DNA of 9,380 nucleotides, from NCBI GenBank assembly GCA_027451605.1, contig DAIDJA010000051.1:1-9380 (forward strand), given 5' to 3'. The translations under genes and the position numbers were made by a program. The notes beneath the pieces are model-generated. The model was given only the letters and a program-made list of their open reading frames with translations, was not told the origin of the DNA and searched no databases. Shown in pieces: positions 1 to 6,804 of the stretch (its first letter is position 1; every line of letters starts with the position of its first letter). The DNA comes from Acidimicrobiales bacterium (GTDB lineage: Bacteria; Actinomycetota; Acidimicrobiia; Acidimicrobiales; JABEUL01).

Positions 1-1
1 A

Positions 2-409
2 TCGCGGGGGGCAGATAAAGCCTGCCTTAAAGGGAGAGGTCACAAGATTGAAGCTCGGATAGGTAAGCTTATGCGCAGGTCAGTGCAAGACCAATTTACC
101 GTAAAAGGAAAGAACAACACCTGGGTTACCGTAAATATTGACAGAGGAACCGTAAGTTCTATTTCTTCAACGTCAATAACGGTAAGCATCCCCGACGGGA
201 AAACTGTAACTGCCCCAATTACTTCAACTACTAAGTTTGTCGGCATAAAAGAAGCGAGTATAGTATCAGGTGACCGGGTAATAGTTGTTGAAAAGAATAA
301 TTCTGCCGTATTGATTGGCACAATGAAGCCCAAGCCGCAGACTGGTTCATCAAGCTCGAATGGACAGGGATCGACTTCGGGAGCTAACTTAAATTCAGTA
401 TCCGCTTAG
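2..409 (+). CDS. 3' end of a predicted secreted/surface beta-repeat protein (5' partial)
   Basis: The frame is open from the first complete codon of the window to a TAG at 407-409, so this is probably the C-terminal 135 residues of a longer protein. An internal ATG at 71 follows a weak AGG at 61-63 and could be a start, but the protein from there has no signal peptide, and the upstream codons (ending in a basic stretch, IEARIGKLMRRS) read like continuous protein. The visible part has a short beta-rich module: an FTVKGKNNTWVTV strand pair, a DRGTVSSISSTSITVSIPDGK segment and a TSTTKFVG strand. This resembles DUF5666-like repeats of secreted actinobacterial proteins as I remember them. The tail is low-complexity and rich in Ser, Gly, Asn and Gln (about the last 25 residues), typical of an exported or surface protein. 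The function is unknown. It converges on aftD, and strong hairpins separate the two genes. Confidence 0.6.
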   Translation, partial: SRGADKACLKGRGHKIEARIGKLMRRSVQDQFTVKGKNNTWVTVNIDRGTVSSISSTSITVSIPDGKTVTAPITSTTKFVGIKEASIVSGDRVIVVEKNNSAVLIGTMKPKPQTGSSSSNGQGSTSGANLNSVSA

Positions 410-441
410 TCAATAAAGTCTATTGCGGTAAAGAACAAGGA

Positions 442-472
442 CAATTCCCCTCGGGCTCTCCGAGGGGAATTG
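442..472 (+). terminator. Strong hairpin, probable terminator of the upstream plus-strand gene
   Basis: A perfect 13-bp stem (442-454 paired with 460-472) closes a 5-base loop, GCTCT. It lies 33 bases after the TAG at 409. The plus strand continues CTTTATGT, a short and weak T tract. Read on the minus strand, the stem is followed by TCCTTGTTCTT, which is also T-rich, so it may end transcription from both sides of this convergent gap. The stem is certain; the terminator role is inferred from stem strength and position. Confidence 0.75.
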
Positions 473-491
473 CTTTATGTCACTGATTATC

Positions 492-522
492 TTGGTTCAA
501 TGCAATTGTTGCTTTGAACCAA
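492..522. terminator. Second hairpin in the convergent gap, possible aftD terminator
   Basis: A 9-bp perfect stem, TTGGTTCAA (492-500) with TTGAACCAA (514-522), is extended after one T-T mismatch by a 4-bp inner stem, GCAA (502-505) with TTGC (509-512), on a TTG loop. It lies about 65 bases past the aftD stop codon. Neither side has a good T tract, so a terminator or RNA 3'-end stabiliser role is only inferred from its position between convergent genes. Confidence 0.4.
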
Positions 523-586
523 TGATCCTTTTCAGCTAATGAGCCCTGACCGCATGTACATTAAAAAGGCCATTGAAGTAATTAAA

Positions 587-3500
587 TTAAGTTCTAAGCC
601 AGCTTTTAATCGGGTCATCCCTGTCAAATACCGGAAGTAGAGCACATGACAGAGCCAAAAGCGAAAGCCCCTGAGCAATAAACCCGAAAGATCCAACTCC
701 GCTCTGCGCATTTAGCCCTATATGAAAAGCAGATATCAATCCGGCGAGTGTAAGTGCGCCGAATGCGATTTTAGGGATCATGTATCTGTCGGCTGTCCTA
801 TAACTTATGAATGCAATCAAAGGTACCAATATAACTGCCGGACCACCCACCAGGAATATTGTCGCAGCGGCCAGCAAAAAGAACAGAACTTTTGATTTAA
901 CCTTGTTTGCCGTAGATTCCTCAAAGTTTTCACTTTGATTTATTCGGTTAAACAGGGTCAATCCCAAAAGGAACAGAAGTAATATAACTGCTGCAATTCC
1001 AACGCCGATAACAATATTATACAAAAAATCTGGTAAATAGGTGAGGGTGATCACACCGCCTTGCCCTTGGGGTACGATAAATCCCTGCTGCCATCCGTCC
1101 AATGTAACCGGAGTCAAAATCTGACCGTTTAAGGTTGCCTGCCAGCCCTTGTTGAAGTTCTCGTGTATCTCAATATAGGACTGACTCCCGGGTCCGATGT
1201 ATATCGTTCTGTGTTCATTTTGCCAGTTTGTTACGGAAATGGTTCGGTTGGACGTAAGTTGGGTAATAGCTTTAGGGGTGCTTAGTAGCTGTTGAGGTGC
1301 GATGGCCAAAGATGAAATAGAAAATGGGATATTTGACGGTTGGTTTACTACAAAGTGCGCTCCCTTTGAAAGCGGAATGGGATTATTTATACATAAGGCA
1401 ATTTGAACCGGGTAAGCTTGCAGAAGGTCACCTACCGTTCCGCTTACTTTTGTCTGATATGTCGCGCCGTCAATATCCAGCTGAGGACCTTGACCACAGG
1501 CCAAGTCAAATTTTTGATTTACGTTTAATTGCTTTGGCATCAGATCTGCCAATGCGGGAATTCTTATTCCTGAAAGTCCGACGGGGAGTTGACCGACTTC
1601 ACCCGTAAGTTGGTTTACGGCAATATTTTTTTGAATAACCGGGAAACTTAGCTTAATCGAACTTGTCGTTATCGGACTAAAGTTTGCCACCCCGCTTTGA
1701 CTTATCGGAACAGTTTGAGTCGAGTTTTCTGTCTGAATTTTGACTTTAAGGGGATTGGCGGCAAAATTCGTGGTAAAAAGGAACTTTATTTGTGACAGAG
1801 TTCGATTTTGACCCCAGCTTAAGTTAATGGTCGGATTGGACGTTCCTGCTATCCATGCATAGTCGGCTTTAGGATAAAGTAAGTTTCCGACGTTAAATCT
1901 CGGTAGATTTGCATAGGTTGAACTTGCAGTTATTTTAATCGGAGATTGCGGAGCTAGCATGGAGTTCAATGCCGGAGACGGTACGGGAAGAGCCTGTCCT
2001 GTAATTTGTACATTTTCAGATTGTTGAAGGGTAATTATACGTGCGAGCGCCGGATAAGCTGCACCGGAGGTGAAGTTTACACTTTGTGCCATTGTGGACA
2101 GCGAAAACCCCTGCAATTTATCCAACCCGGGCGCAATATCGGCAGGGGTTGCTAAGAAACGCTGAACAACTATTCCGGGTATATTTATTTCTCTTATTCC
2201 CACTCCGGGCCCGCCGGGTATTCCTCCCTGAGCTCCCGCTACCGTTATTCTTATAAAATTTGAAGGCCCGGGCGGAACTTGAAGAAATTGGGGCGAATTT
2301 ATGGCATTCACCGGAGTTGTTATTGATCCGTTGTTGGTCGATACCGTTAGCGAAGTCGCTATTTGGCGCTGAGGGTCTCCGTCTATCAACATCTCAACGG
2401 AAATTTGGGATACGTTTATTGGTGTGGTCATATCTGCCTGAATCCATTGCCCGACCGAGCCGTTTACGGAACCTGCAACCCAAGCGGAGTTAGAGTTTCC
2501 GTCAAAAGCGGCAAATGGGCCTTCCTGCGGTAGAGTAAAGTACCAAGATCCGTATGAAGAAGCCGAGAGTGATTTTACACCGGTAATCACCGCAACTGTT
2601 TGGTGATTTAGTGCCGCAAAGGGGAGTATTTGCTTGACCAGATTACCTCCTCCGACTCCCGGGCTTCCGAGAGGCGCATCTTCGTTTTGGGTCAGGGTAT
2701 ATGAGGCATTATTATTAATTTGACCGAAGTCAATTTGTTGGCGTCGCAGAGTATCAGTAGAAATCCATTCCGGTTTCATTTTTAAAATGGCGGGAATTGA
2801 ATTTCCGGTAAGTATTACGGGTTGGTTTGAAATGAGTCCCTGAGCGGTTAACTGCATTAGCGAGCCGGGACCGCCACTGACCAATACCGTCTTGGAAACC
2901 GGAAGAGAAACTACAGGATAATTAGGCAGGAATTGGTTAATGTTTGCTTGAGACGTGTAGATTTGAACCGCCGGATATTTTGGATCTATTTTAGGGGTAG
3001 TGCCGTTTTGCCCGGACGTTATATAGTCTTGAGACGGAATCTGCGGCCCAAAGTTTGCAACCGGGACAAATCCGATTTGTTGGAGGACCTGATGAACTTT
3101 GGCCGGTGACGGTGATCCGGAAGCTTCCCAGTTCAAGTCGTTTCTGACTATTAGATAATTTATTCCGGCACGGGCGAGATATGTTCCCATTGAAGTAAAC
3201 GCATTTCCGGAGCTGAAGGCGGTTTGGATGGCATCCAAGAATCTACGGTTTCCTGCACCACCGTAGGGAACTATATCTTGTGTGGTCCAAGGGGAACCGG
3301 CTAACGGTTCCAACGGTTCGTCAACCGGTGTTCCCCAAACATACATACCCTGAGATGAAGCCGGTATCATTAGTGCAGGTTCGTTTGGCGAATAGTTGTT
3401 TAAAAATTGTGCGACCTGTGTCCAGTAGCTCGGAACTGCGGTGAATGAGTTTCCGTTGAGAACCTTACCGGTTGTGTATGGGATAGAAATTGACAACAGC

Positions 3501-4897
3501 AGCAAAATTGCCCCGATTAGGGTGAAAGTTCCGGCAGAGATTCTTCGCTTTATGTTCCATCTAAGCTTTAAATTTCTGTTGAAAATTTCCAAAAGCTGTA
3601 CGGTTGCGATTATGAAAATTACCGCTATTGTCGGTTCCACCTTGTAAATATTCCTAAGAGGAGCAAGCGGTCCGTTCAGGATGTTTTGAATAAAGTGAGA
3701 CAATGGTCCGCCCAAGTGTCCCCAGTAGCCGGTCATCGCGTAAAGTATGCAAAGGCTAAGTGATATCCTGAGCCACGTGGCTTCTTTCAAGTTTCTAAGT
3801 GCCATACCCGCCAAGCCCAAAGCTCCCAATATACAGGTACCTATTATTGAGATTGGATATACGGCCATTACCCAACCACTCTGTATCCAAGGATGTGCTG
3901 CATCTAATGTTGGGTTAGGGTCTCCTCCGCCGGCCAATACTTCGGTGGCTGTATGTTTGAGAAAACCAAAGTCAAGATATGCGGTCCAGTTACCGGCGCC
4001 CCTGAGTACTTCGGTGGCAGACATTGTTGATGTGGTTGTTCTTGCCTGTTCAACATAAGGCAAAAAGTTAAACCCATATCCTCCCAGAAAAAGCAACGGT
4101 AATAACCACCACAACACTGCAAGTCCGGTTCCGAAAAGCCACCACTTAAGTAATCCTATTGTTCTCTGATTCATTTTGCGAGTTAGCAGAAAAAGCAGTG
4201 GCAGTAGCATGTTAACCGCCGTAGCCGTGGCATTCACACCTCCCATAAATAAAACAACCGCTGCGGACGTTAAACCTGCTTTGGCCACAGATCCACCTTT
4301 GGCCCCTTTAACTAACGGGAGCAAATAAAGCGGCAGCAAAGCTCCCGGGAGTATCTCATATGAAGTTGATCCAATTAAGATTGTGAATGTGGGGTATAGC
4401 GCAAAGGCCATCGCTCCGAAGAGTCTGGTTCTGCCGGAACCAAAATTTAATTCTTCCAGAAGCCGGATCATCCCCCAGAATGCGACAGTGAATACTGCCG
4501 CCATCCAAAGTCGCTGGACTATCCACATTGGGATGGAAAACAGCCAGCCCAGAGCAAAAAACGGTCCCATGGGAAATGCATACCCTATATATTGGTCTTG
4601 AAGATAACCTTGATATCTTGCTCCGTCCCATACATGAATCAGGGATGATAAAAGCCCGAGTGGATTTACGATTAAGTCCAGTTTGGTGTCAAAGACCTCT
4701 CTTCCCGGAGCCTGGAGCAGAAATACTAATAGGATCAACCCATATATCCCCCATATAGCTCTTCTGTTGAAAGGTAAATCCTTGAATCCTAAGTACTCGT
4801 CGGCAAAATCTTTCACGGTTTGACTAAATGACCGCTTAAGTGTGTCGTCGATTTCAAGGATACCCGGAGTTGAAATATTGTCTACAACTCTGACCAT
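587..4897 (-). CDS. aftD: AftD-like alpha-(1->3)-arabinofuranosyltransferase (GT-C, DUF3367 family)
   Basis: Large polytopic GT-C enzyme. The family transfers arabinofuranose from decaprenyl-phosphoryl-arabinose to envelope arabinans (arabinogalactan, lipoarabinomannan) on the outer face of the membrane. At 1436 residues it is close to the size of mycobacterial AftD. A cytosolic N-terminus of about 45 residues leads to the first membrane helix (about 47-63). The next, extracytoplasmic loop holds DTKLDL (70-75), IHVWD (87-91) and a YIGYAFPMGP segment (103-112) typical of the family; acidic residues here are the likely catalytic ones, by analogy. About eleven helices run to about 475. MGGVNATAT (218-226) and FLPYVEQA (278-285) are further family-like motifs. 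The large outer region (about 476-1290) has two discoidin/F5-8-type beta-sandwiches, probable carbohydrate-binding modules (about 780-905 and 980-1100). Its only two cysteines, C1134 and C1169, could form a disulfide. A YfhO-like ENFNKGWQATLNG segment (1246-1258) precedes four or five C-terminal helices. The start is supported by AGAGGA three bases before ATG. The real acceptor glycan in this organism is unknown. Confidence 0.9.
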   Translation of the reverse strand: MVRVVDNISTPGILEIDDTLKRSFSQTVKDFADEYLGFKDLPFNRRAIWGIYGLILLVFLLQAPGREVFDTKLDLIVNPLGLLSSLIHVWDGARYQGYLQDQYIGYAFPMGPFFALGWLFSIPMWIVQRLWMAAVFTVAFWGMIRLLEELNFGSGRTRLFGAMAFALYPTFTILIGSTSYEILPGALLPLYLLPLVKGAKGGSVAKAGLTSAAVVLFMGGVNATATAVNMLLPLLFLLTRKMNQRTIGLLKWWLFGTGLAVLWWLLPLLFLGGYGFNFLPYVEQARTTTSTMSATEVLRGAGNWTAYLDFGFLKHTATEVLAGGGDPNPTLDAAHPWIQSGWVMAVYPISIIGTCILGALGLAGMALRNLKEATWLRISLSLCILYAMTGYWGHLGGPLSHFIQNILNGPLAPLRNIYKVEPTIAVIFIIATVQLLEIFNRNLKLRWNIKRRISAGTFTLIGAILLLLSISIPYTTGKVLNGNSFTAVPSYWTQVAQFLNNYSPNEPALMIPASSQGMYVWGTPVDEPLEPLAGSPWTTQDIVPYGGAGNRRFLDAIQTAFSSGNAFTSMGTYLARAGINYLIVRNDLNWEASGSPSPAKVHQVLQQIGFVPVANFGPQIPSQDYITSGQNGTTPKIDPKYPAVQIYTSQANINQFLPNYPVVSLPVSKTVLVSGGPGSLMQLTAQGLISNQPVILTGNSIPAILKMKPEWISTDTLRRQQIDFGQINNNASYTLTQNEDAPLGSPGVGGGNLVKQILPFAALNHQTVAVITGVKSLSASSYGSWYFTLPQEGPFAAFDGNSNSAWVAGSVNGSVGQWIQADMTTPINVSQISVEMLIDGDPQRQIATSLTVSTNNGSITTPVNAINSPQFLQVPPGPSNFIRITVAGAQGGIPGGPGVGIREINIPGIVVQRFLATPADIAPGLDKLQGFSLSTMAQSVNFTSGAAYPALARIITLQQSENVQITGQALPVPSPALNSMLAPQSPIKITASSTYANLPRFNVGNLLYPKADYAWIAGTSNPTINLSWGQNRTLSQIKFLFTTNFAANPLKVKIQTENSTQTVPISQSGVANFSPITTSSIKLSFPVIQKNIAVNQLTGEVGQLPVGLSGIRIPALADLMPKQLNVNQKFDLACGQGPQLDIDGATYQTKVSGTVGDLLQAYPVQIALCINNPIPLSKGAHFVVNQPSNIPFSISSLAIAPQQLLSTPKAITQLTSNRTISVTNWQNEHRTIYIGPGSQSYIEIHENFNKGWQATLNGQILTPVTLDGWQQGFIVPQGQGGVITLTYLPDFLYNIVIGVGIAAVILLLFLLGLTLFNRINQSENFEESTANKVKSKVLFFLLAAATIFLVGGPAVILVPLIAFISYRTADRYMIPKIAFGALTLAGLISAFHIGLNAQSGVGSFGFIAQGLSLLALSCALLPVFDRDDPIKSWLRT

Positions 4898-4918
4898 TGT
4901 TCCTCTTTTTAAATTTAT

Positions 4919-4948
4919 AATCTATTCCGCAGTGGCATACAAATGCAA
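4919..4948 (-). promoter_or_regulatory. Possible promoter for aftD
   Basis: On the minus strand, TTGCAT (4943-4948) and TAGATT (4919-4924) are separated by 18 bases. They would give a transcript start near 4912 and a leader of about 15 bases carrying the AGAGGA ribosome site. Both boxes are imperfect and the surrounding DNA is AT-rich, so this is only a candidate. Confidence 0.3.
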
Positions 4949-4986
4949 AATGTCCCTTACGCGATCATAGTGAATAAATTGACCGT

Positions 4987-5024
4987 GTGAAAAGCAATTT
5001 TCCGTATAGTAGCGTACTTTTCAC
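4987..5024. repeat. 8-bp inverted repeat, possible operator
   Basis: GTGAAAAG (4987-4994) and CTTTTCAC (5017-5024) are exact reverse complements, 22 bases apart. The repeat lies 90-127 bases upstream of the aftD start and about 40 bases beyond its possible -35 box, which would suit an activator or a looping site. Whether a protein binds is unknown. Confidence 0.35.
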
Positions 5025-5292
5025 TTATAGTCATATTGATAACAAAATCAACTCAGGAATGGAAGTGTTTGGTATTTATTCTATAGTTAACTTAGGGCTA
5101 AAGATAAATGAAGCTATCTCGGTCCGACATTTGTTATGAAGCTAAAAAATGTTAAGTGTTTTAAAAAATATGAGAATTTTTTTTGCAATATTCATGAAAA
5201 CTAATCACCAATCCTATTAAAACAAATAATCTTGATTACTAAAGACTAAGTAGCCAGTTTGAAATAATGGTCGGATTGAATTAATATCTAAA

Positions 5293-5313
5293 TTTGAAAT
5301 ATTTAATTTCGAA
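5293..5313. repeat. Near-perfect inverted repeat, AT-rich
   Basis: TTTGAAAT (5293-5300) faces ATTTCGAA (5306-5313) across ATTTA. Seven of eight positions pair and the eighth would be a G-T wobble. It lies about 125 bases upstream of the hadA-like start. It could be an operator or a chance product of AT-rich sequence. Confidence 0.25.
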
Positions 5314-5350
5314 TGGAAACAGGATGCAAATATTTTAATTTTGGAGACAT

Positions 5351-5374
5351 TTGTATATGCGATTGTATACGCAG
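5351..5374 (+). repeat. Tandem 12-base direct repeat upstream of the hadA-like gene
   Basis: TTGTATATGCGA (5351-5362) is followed directly by TTGTATACGCAG (5363-5374). Nine of the first ten positions are identical. The second copy contains the palindrome GTATAC. The 12-base period is close to one helical turn, so both copies would lie on nearly the same face of the DNA, as expected for a tandem binding site. The repeat ends 64 bases before the ATG at 5439. Confidence 0.35.
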
Positions 5375-5392
5375 TTTAACTACAAAAAATAT

Positions 5393-5423
5393 TTAGACTG
5401 TAAGGCTATACAAAATTTATAAT
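5393..5423 (+). promoter_or_regulatory. Possible promoter of the hadA-like gene
   Basis: A consensus -10 hexamer, TATAAT, lies at 5418-5423, with TTAGAC at 5393-5398 as a poor -35 at a long 19-base spacing. Transcription would then begin inside or beside the GGAG ribosome site (5430-5433), leaving a very short leader. An alternative -10, TATACA (5407-5412), gives a more ordinary leader of about 20 bases but has no recognisable -35. A promoter is expected here; which boxes are used is uncertain. Confidence 0.3.
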
Positions 5424-5438
5424 TTAGTTGGAGTTTAT

Positions 5439-5930
5439 ATGACAGATTTTTCTTCATTTGTAGGAAGAGCTACGACCAATTCGGTTGTTGCAGTTGAGCG
5501 AGGACCGGTTGCAAACTTTGCCAAAGCCTTAAAAGCCGAAGAGCCTTATTTTTATAACATTAATGAGGCTGTAAAGCGAGGCCTAAAGGGAATTCCCGCC
5601 CTACCGACATTTCCTTTTGTTATGGAACATTGGGGACATTTTTCGGAGATACAACCTGAAAACAAAATTACCGATAATCCCGTAATAGAGGTTCTCGGAC
5701 CTCTAATGGCAAAAGGCGGCTTGATATTACACGGAGAACAGAGTTTTGACTTTGAAAGACCCGTAGTTTCCGGAGACTTATTAGAGGGCAAGGGACAGGT
5801 AGTGGAGTGCTACCAAAAGGAATCCAACGGACATGTAATGACTTTTGTCGTAACTGAAACAATTTGGGTTGACGCCAAGACAAAGGAAAAGGTAGTAACT
5901 TCCCGGTCCAATGTTATTCATAGGCAATAA
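5439..5930 (+). CDS. hadA: HadA-like (3R)-hydroxyacyl-ACP dehydratase subunit (MaoC N-terminal-type hotdog)
   Basis: Predicted non-catalytic partner in a HadAB-type heterodimer that dehydrates (3R)-hydroxyacyl-ACP to trans-2-enoyl-ACP during fatty-acid elongation in the cytosol. The 163-residue length fits one hotdog domain. Residues 20-60 (ERGPVANFAKAL, then EEPYFYN, GLKGIPALPTF) follow the plan of mycobacterial HadA, in which the substrate-site Asp/His motif of hydratase 2 enzymes is absent; it is absent here too. HGEQSFDFERPVVSGD (98-113) is the usual second-strand signature of the fold. GGAG at 5430-5433 lies five bases before the ATG, which supports the start. The HadB-like subunit follows on the same strand after 115 bases. 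A related acyl-CoA hydratase role cannot be excluded, because MaoC-family proteins are often misnamed. Confidence 0.75.
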   Translation: MTDFSSFVGRATTNSVVAVERGPVANFAKALKAEEPYFYNINEAVKRGLKGIPALPTFPFVMEHWGHFSEIQPENKITDNPVIEVLGPLMAKGGLILHGEQSFDFERPVVSGDLLEGKGQVVECYQKESNGHVMTFVVTETIWVDAKTKEKVVTSRSNVIHRQ

Positions 5931-6045
5931 GTTAGATAGATAGAGGATTGAAAATACCAAAAAAATTTAAGTGCGATGGCAATAGATATAGCGTACTAGA
6001 GAATATTTTTGAGTAAATTAGCATAATTTAAAAGGAAAAATTAAG

Positions 6046-6462
6046 ATGTCAGAAATTACAGATTTTGCAAATGCAAAAGTAGGTACCGAAGCACCGGTAT
6101 TGTCACATATTTTAGGGAGAACCGATCTGGTTATGTATGCCGGAGCATCCGGTGACTTTAATCCCATGCATACAGATGAGGTGGCAGCAACGTCGGTAGG
6201 CCAACCGAGTGTATTCGGTCATGGAATGTTCTCAATGGGTCTTTTGGGCACCGCATTGAACTCGTGGGTCGGAATTGAAAACATAAAAAGTTTCGGAGTT
6301 AGGTTTACTAAACAAACGTGGCCGGGTGAAAACTTGTCTACGCTAATTAAAGTTACTTCAATTGAAGAGATCGACAGTAAGACATTGGTCACAATGGACT
6401 GCAGTTTGACAAACCAAGAAGGTCAGGTTAAAGTTCAGGGAACCGCAACCGCTTTTAGGTAG
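6046..6462 (+). CDS. hadB: HadB-like catalytic (3R)-hydroxyacyl-ACP dehydratase subunit (MaoC/hydratase 2)
   Basis: Catalytic hotdog subunit predicted to pair with the preceding HadA-like protein. The hydratase 2 motif YAGASGDFNPMHTDE (31-45) gives the Asp-x4-His pair D37 and H42, one residue from the D36/H41 described for mycobacterial HadB. HGMFSMGLLGTALNSWVG (59-76) and VRFTKQTWPGE (85-95) complete the family pattern. The 138-residue length is normal for HadB. AAAGGA (6031-6036) lies nine bases before the ATG. In mycobacteria hadA and hadB sit close together and are followed by hadC. Here the gap is 115 bases and no hadC is seen; a small four-cysteine protein follows instead. The family call is strong. 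Whether the substrate is acyl-ACP or acyl-CoA is inferred from the pairing. Confidence 0.85.
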   Translation: MSEITDFANAKVGTEAPVLSHILGRTDLVMYAGASGDFNPMHTDEVAATSVGQPSVFGHGMFSMGLLGTALNSWVGIENIKSFGVRFTKQTWPGENLSTLIKVTSIEEIDSKTLVTMDCSLTNQEGQVKVQGTATAFR

Positions 6463-6529
6463 TAACTAAGACAACATTAACAGATACCTTCTTAAATTTT
6501 CGGTGTCGCAGGTAAGTTAACATTAAATT

Positions 6530-6796
6530 ATGGATAATACTCAGCCAATCATTCGTTACAGGTGTGACCTTTGCGGTAATATCACAAGGTTTGATGTAAC
6601 CGAAACAATGACTATCAAGTCTTTCTATCACTACGGAATTGACGGGCAGCTAAACAAAGAAGATGCAGAGACCCTAAATCGCATCATTGAATCAGTAAGT
6701 TGCAGGTGGTGTAACAGCCCATCAAACGTTAAAGAAGTCAAAGCTGATGAGGTAGGCACCGGCGATGATACGTCACCCAAAACGGCTGTATCTTAA
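6530..6796 (+). CDS. Small four-cysteine (CxxC...CxxC) protein, probable zinc-ribbon-like
   Basis: 88 residues of unrecognised function. Two cysteine pairs, C12-D-L-C15 and C58-R-W-C61, are 42 residues apart and are likely to bind one zinc ion. Between them is a basic, aromatic stretch (KSFYHYGIDG, 30-39) and a probable amphipathic helix (LNKEDAETLNRIIESV, 41-56). The C-terminal 20 or so residues are acidic and polar, and probably disordered. There is no signal peptide or membrane segment. An in-frame TAA at 6524-6526 excludes an earlier start, and the next Met (27) would lose the first cysteine pair, so ATG 6530 is the natural start. No good ribosome site lies at the usual distance (AGG at 6510-6512 is 17 bases away). 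The coherent cysteine pairs support a real gene. It lies 67 bases after hadB on the same strand and could be co-transcribed. A nucleic-acid-binding or small regulatory role is only a guess. Confidence 0.7.
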   Translation: MDNTQPIIRYRCDLCGNITRFDVTETMTIKSFYHYGIDGQLNKEDAETLNRIIESVSCRWCNSPSNVKEVKADEVGTGDDTSPKTAVS

Positions 6797-6804
6797 ACGA
6801 AAAT

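Larger units (their letters stand above)
4898..5438. other. 541-bp AT-rich divergent intergenic region (aftD / hadA-like)
   Basis: No convincing gene is seen here. The longest plausible plus-strand start (ATG at 5059) gives only 26 codons, with AGGA directly touching the ATG. The region holds an 8-bp inverted repeat with a 22-base gap (4987-4994 / 5017-5024), a near-perfect inverted repeat around a 5-base AT centre (5293-5313), an imperfect 12-base tandem direct repeat (5351-5374), and long A and T runs around 5160-5185. Its size is generous for two divergent promoters, so it may carry operators or a small RNA; the sequence alone does not decide. Confidence 0.6.

Noticed and set aside
1324..1608. 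A 94-codon plus-strand open frame inside aftD
   Set aside because: It lies wholly antisense to a strongly supported membrane-enzyme gene, shows no domain or ribosome site, and is expected as a shadow frame. The same applies to the other antisense frames in 2260-4758.
5059..5139. A 26-codon frame in the aftD/hadA gap (MEVFGIYSIVNLG...)
   Set aside because: AGGA directly touches the ATG, too close for a normal ribosome site, and the peptide has no recognisable feature. It is too short to support as a gene.
5265..5278. 14-base match TAATGGTCGGATTG shared with 1825-1838 inside aftD
   Set aside because: Roughly one chance match of this length is not surprising in a 9.4-kb self-comparison. One copy is coding, the flanks do not match, and there is no sign of duplication.
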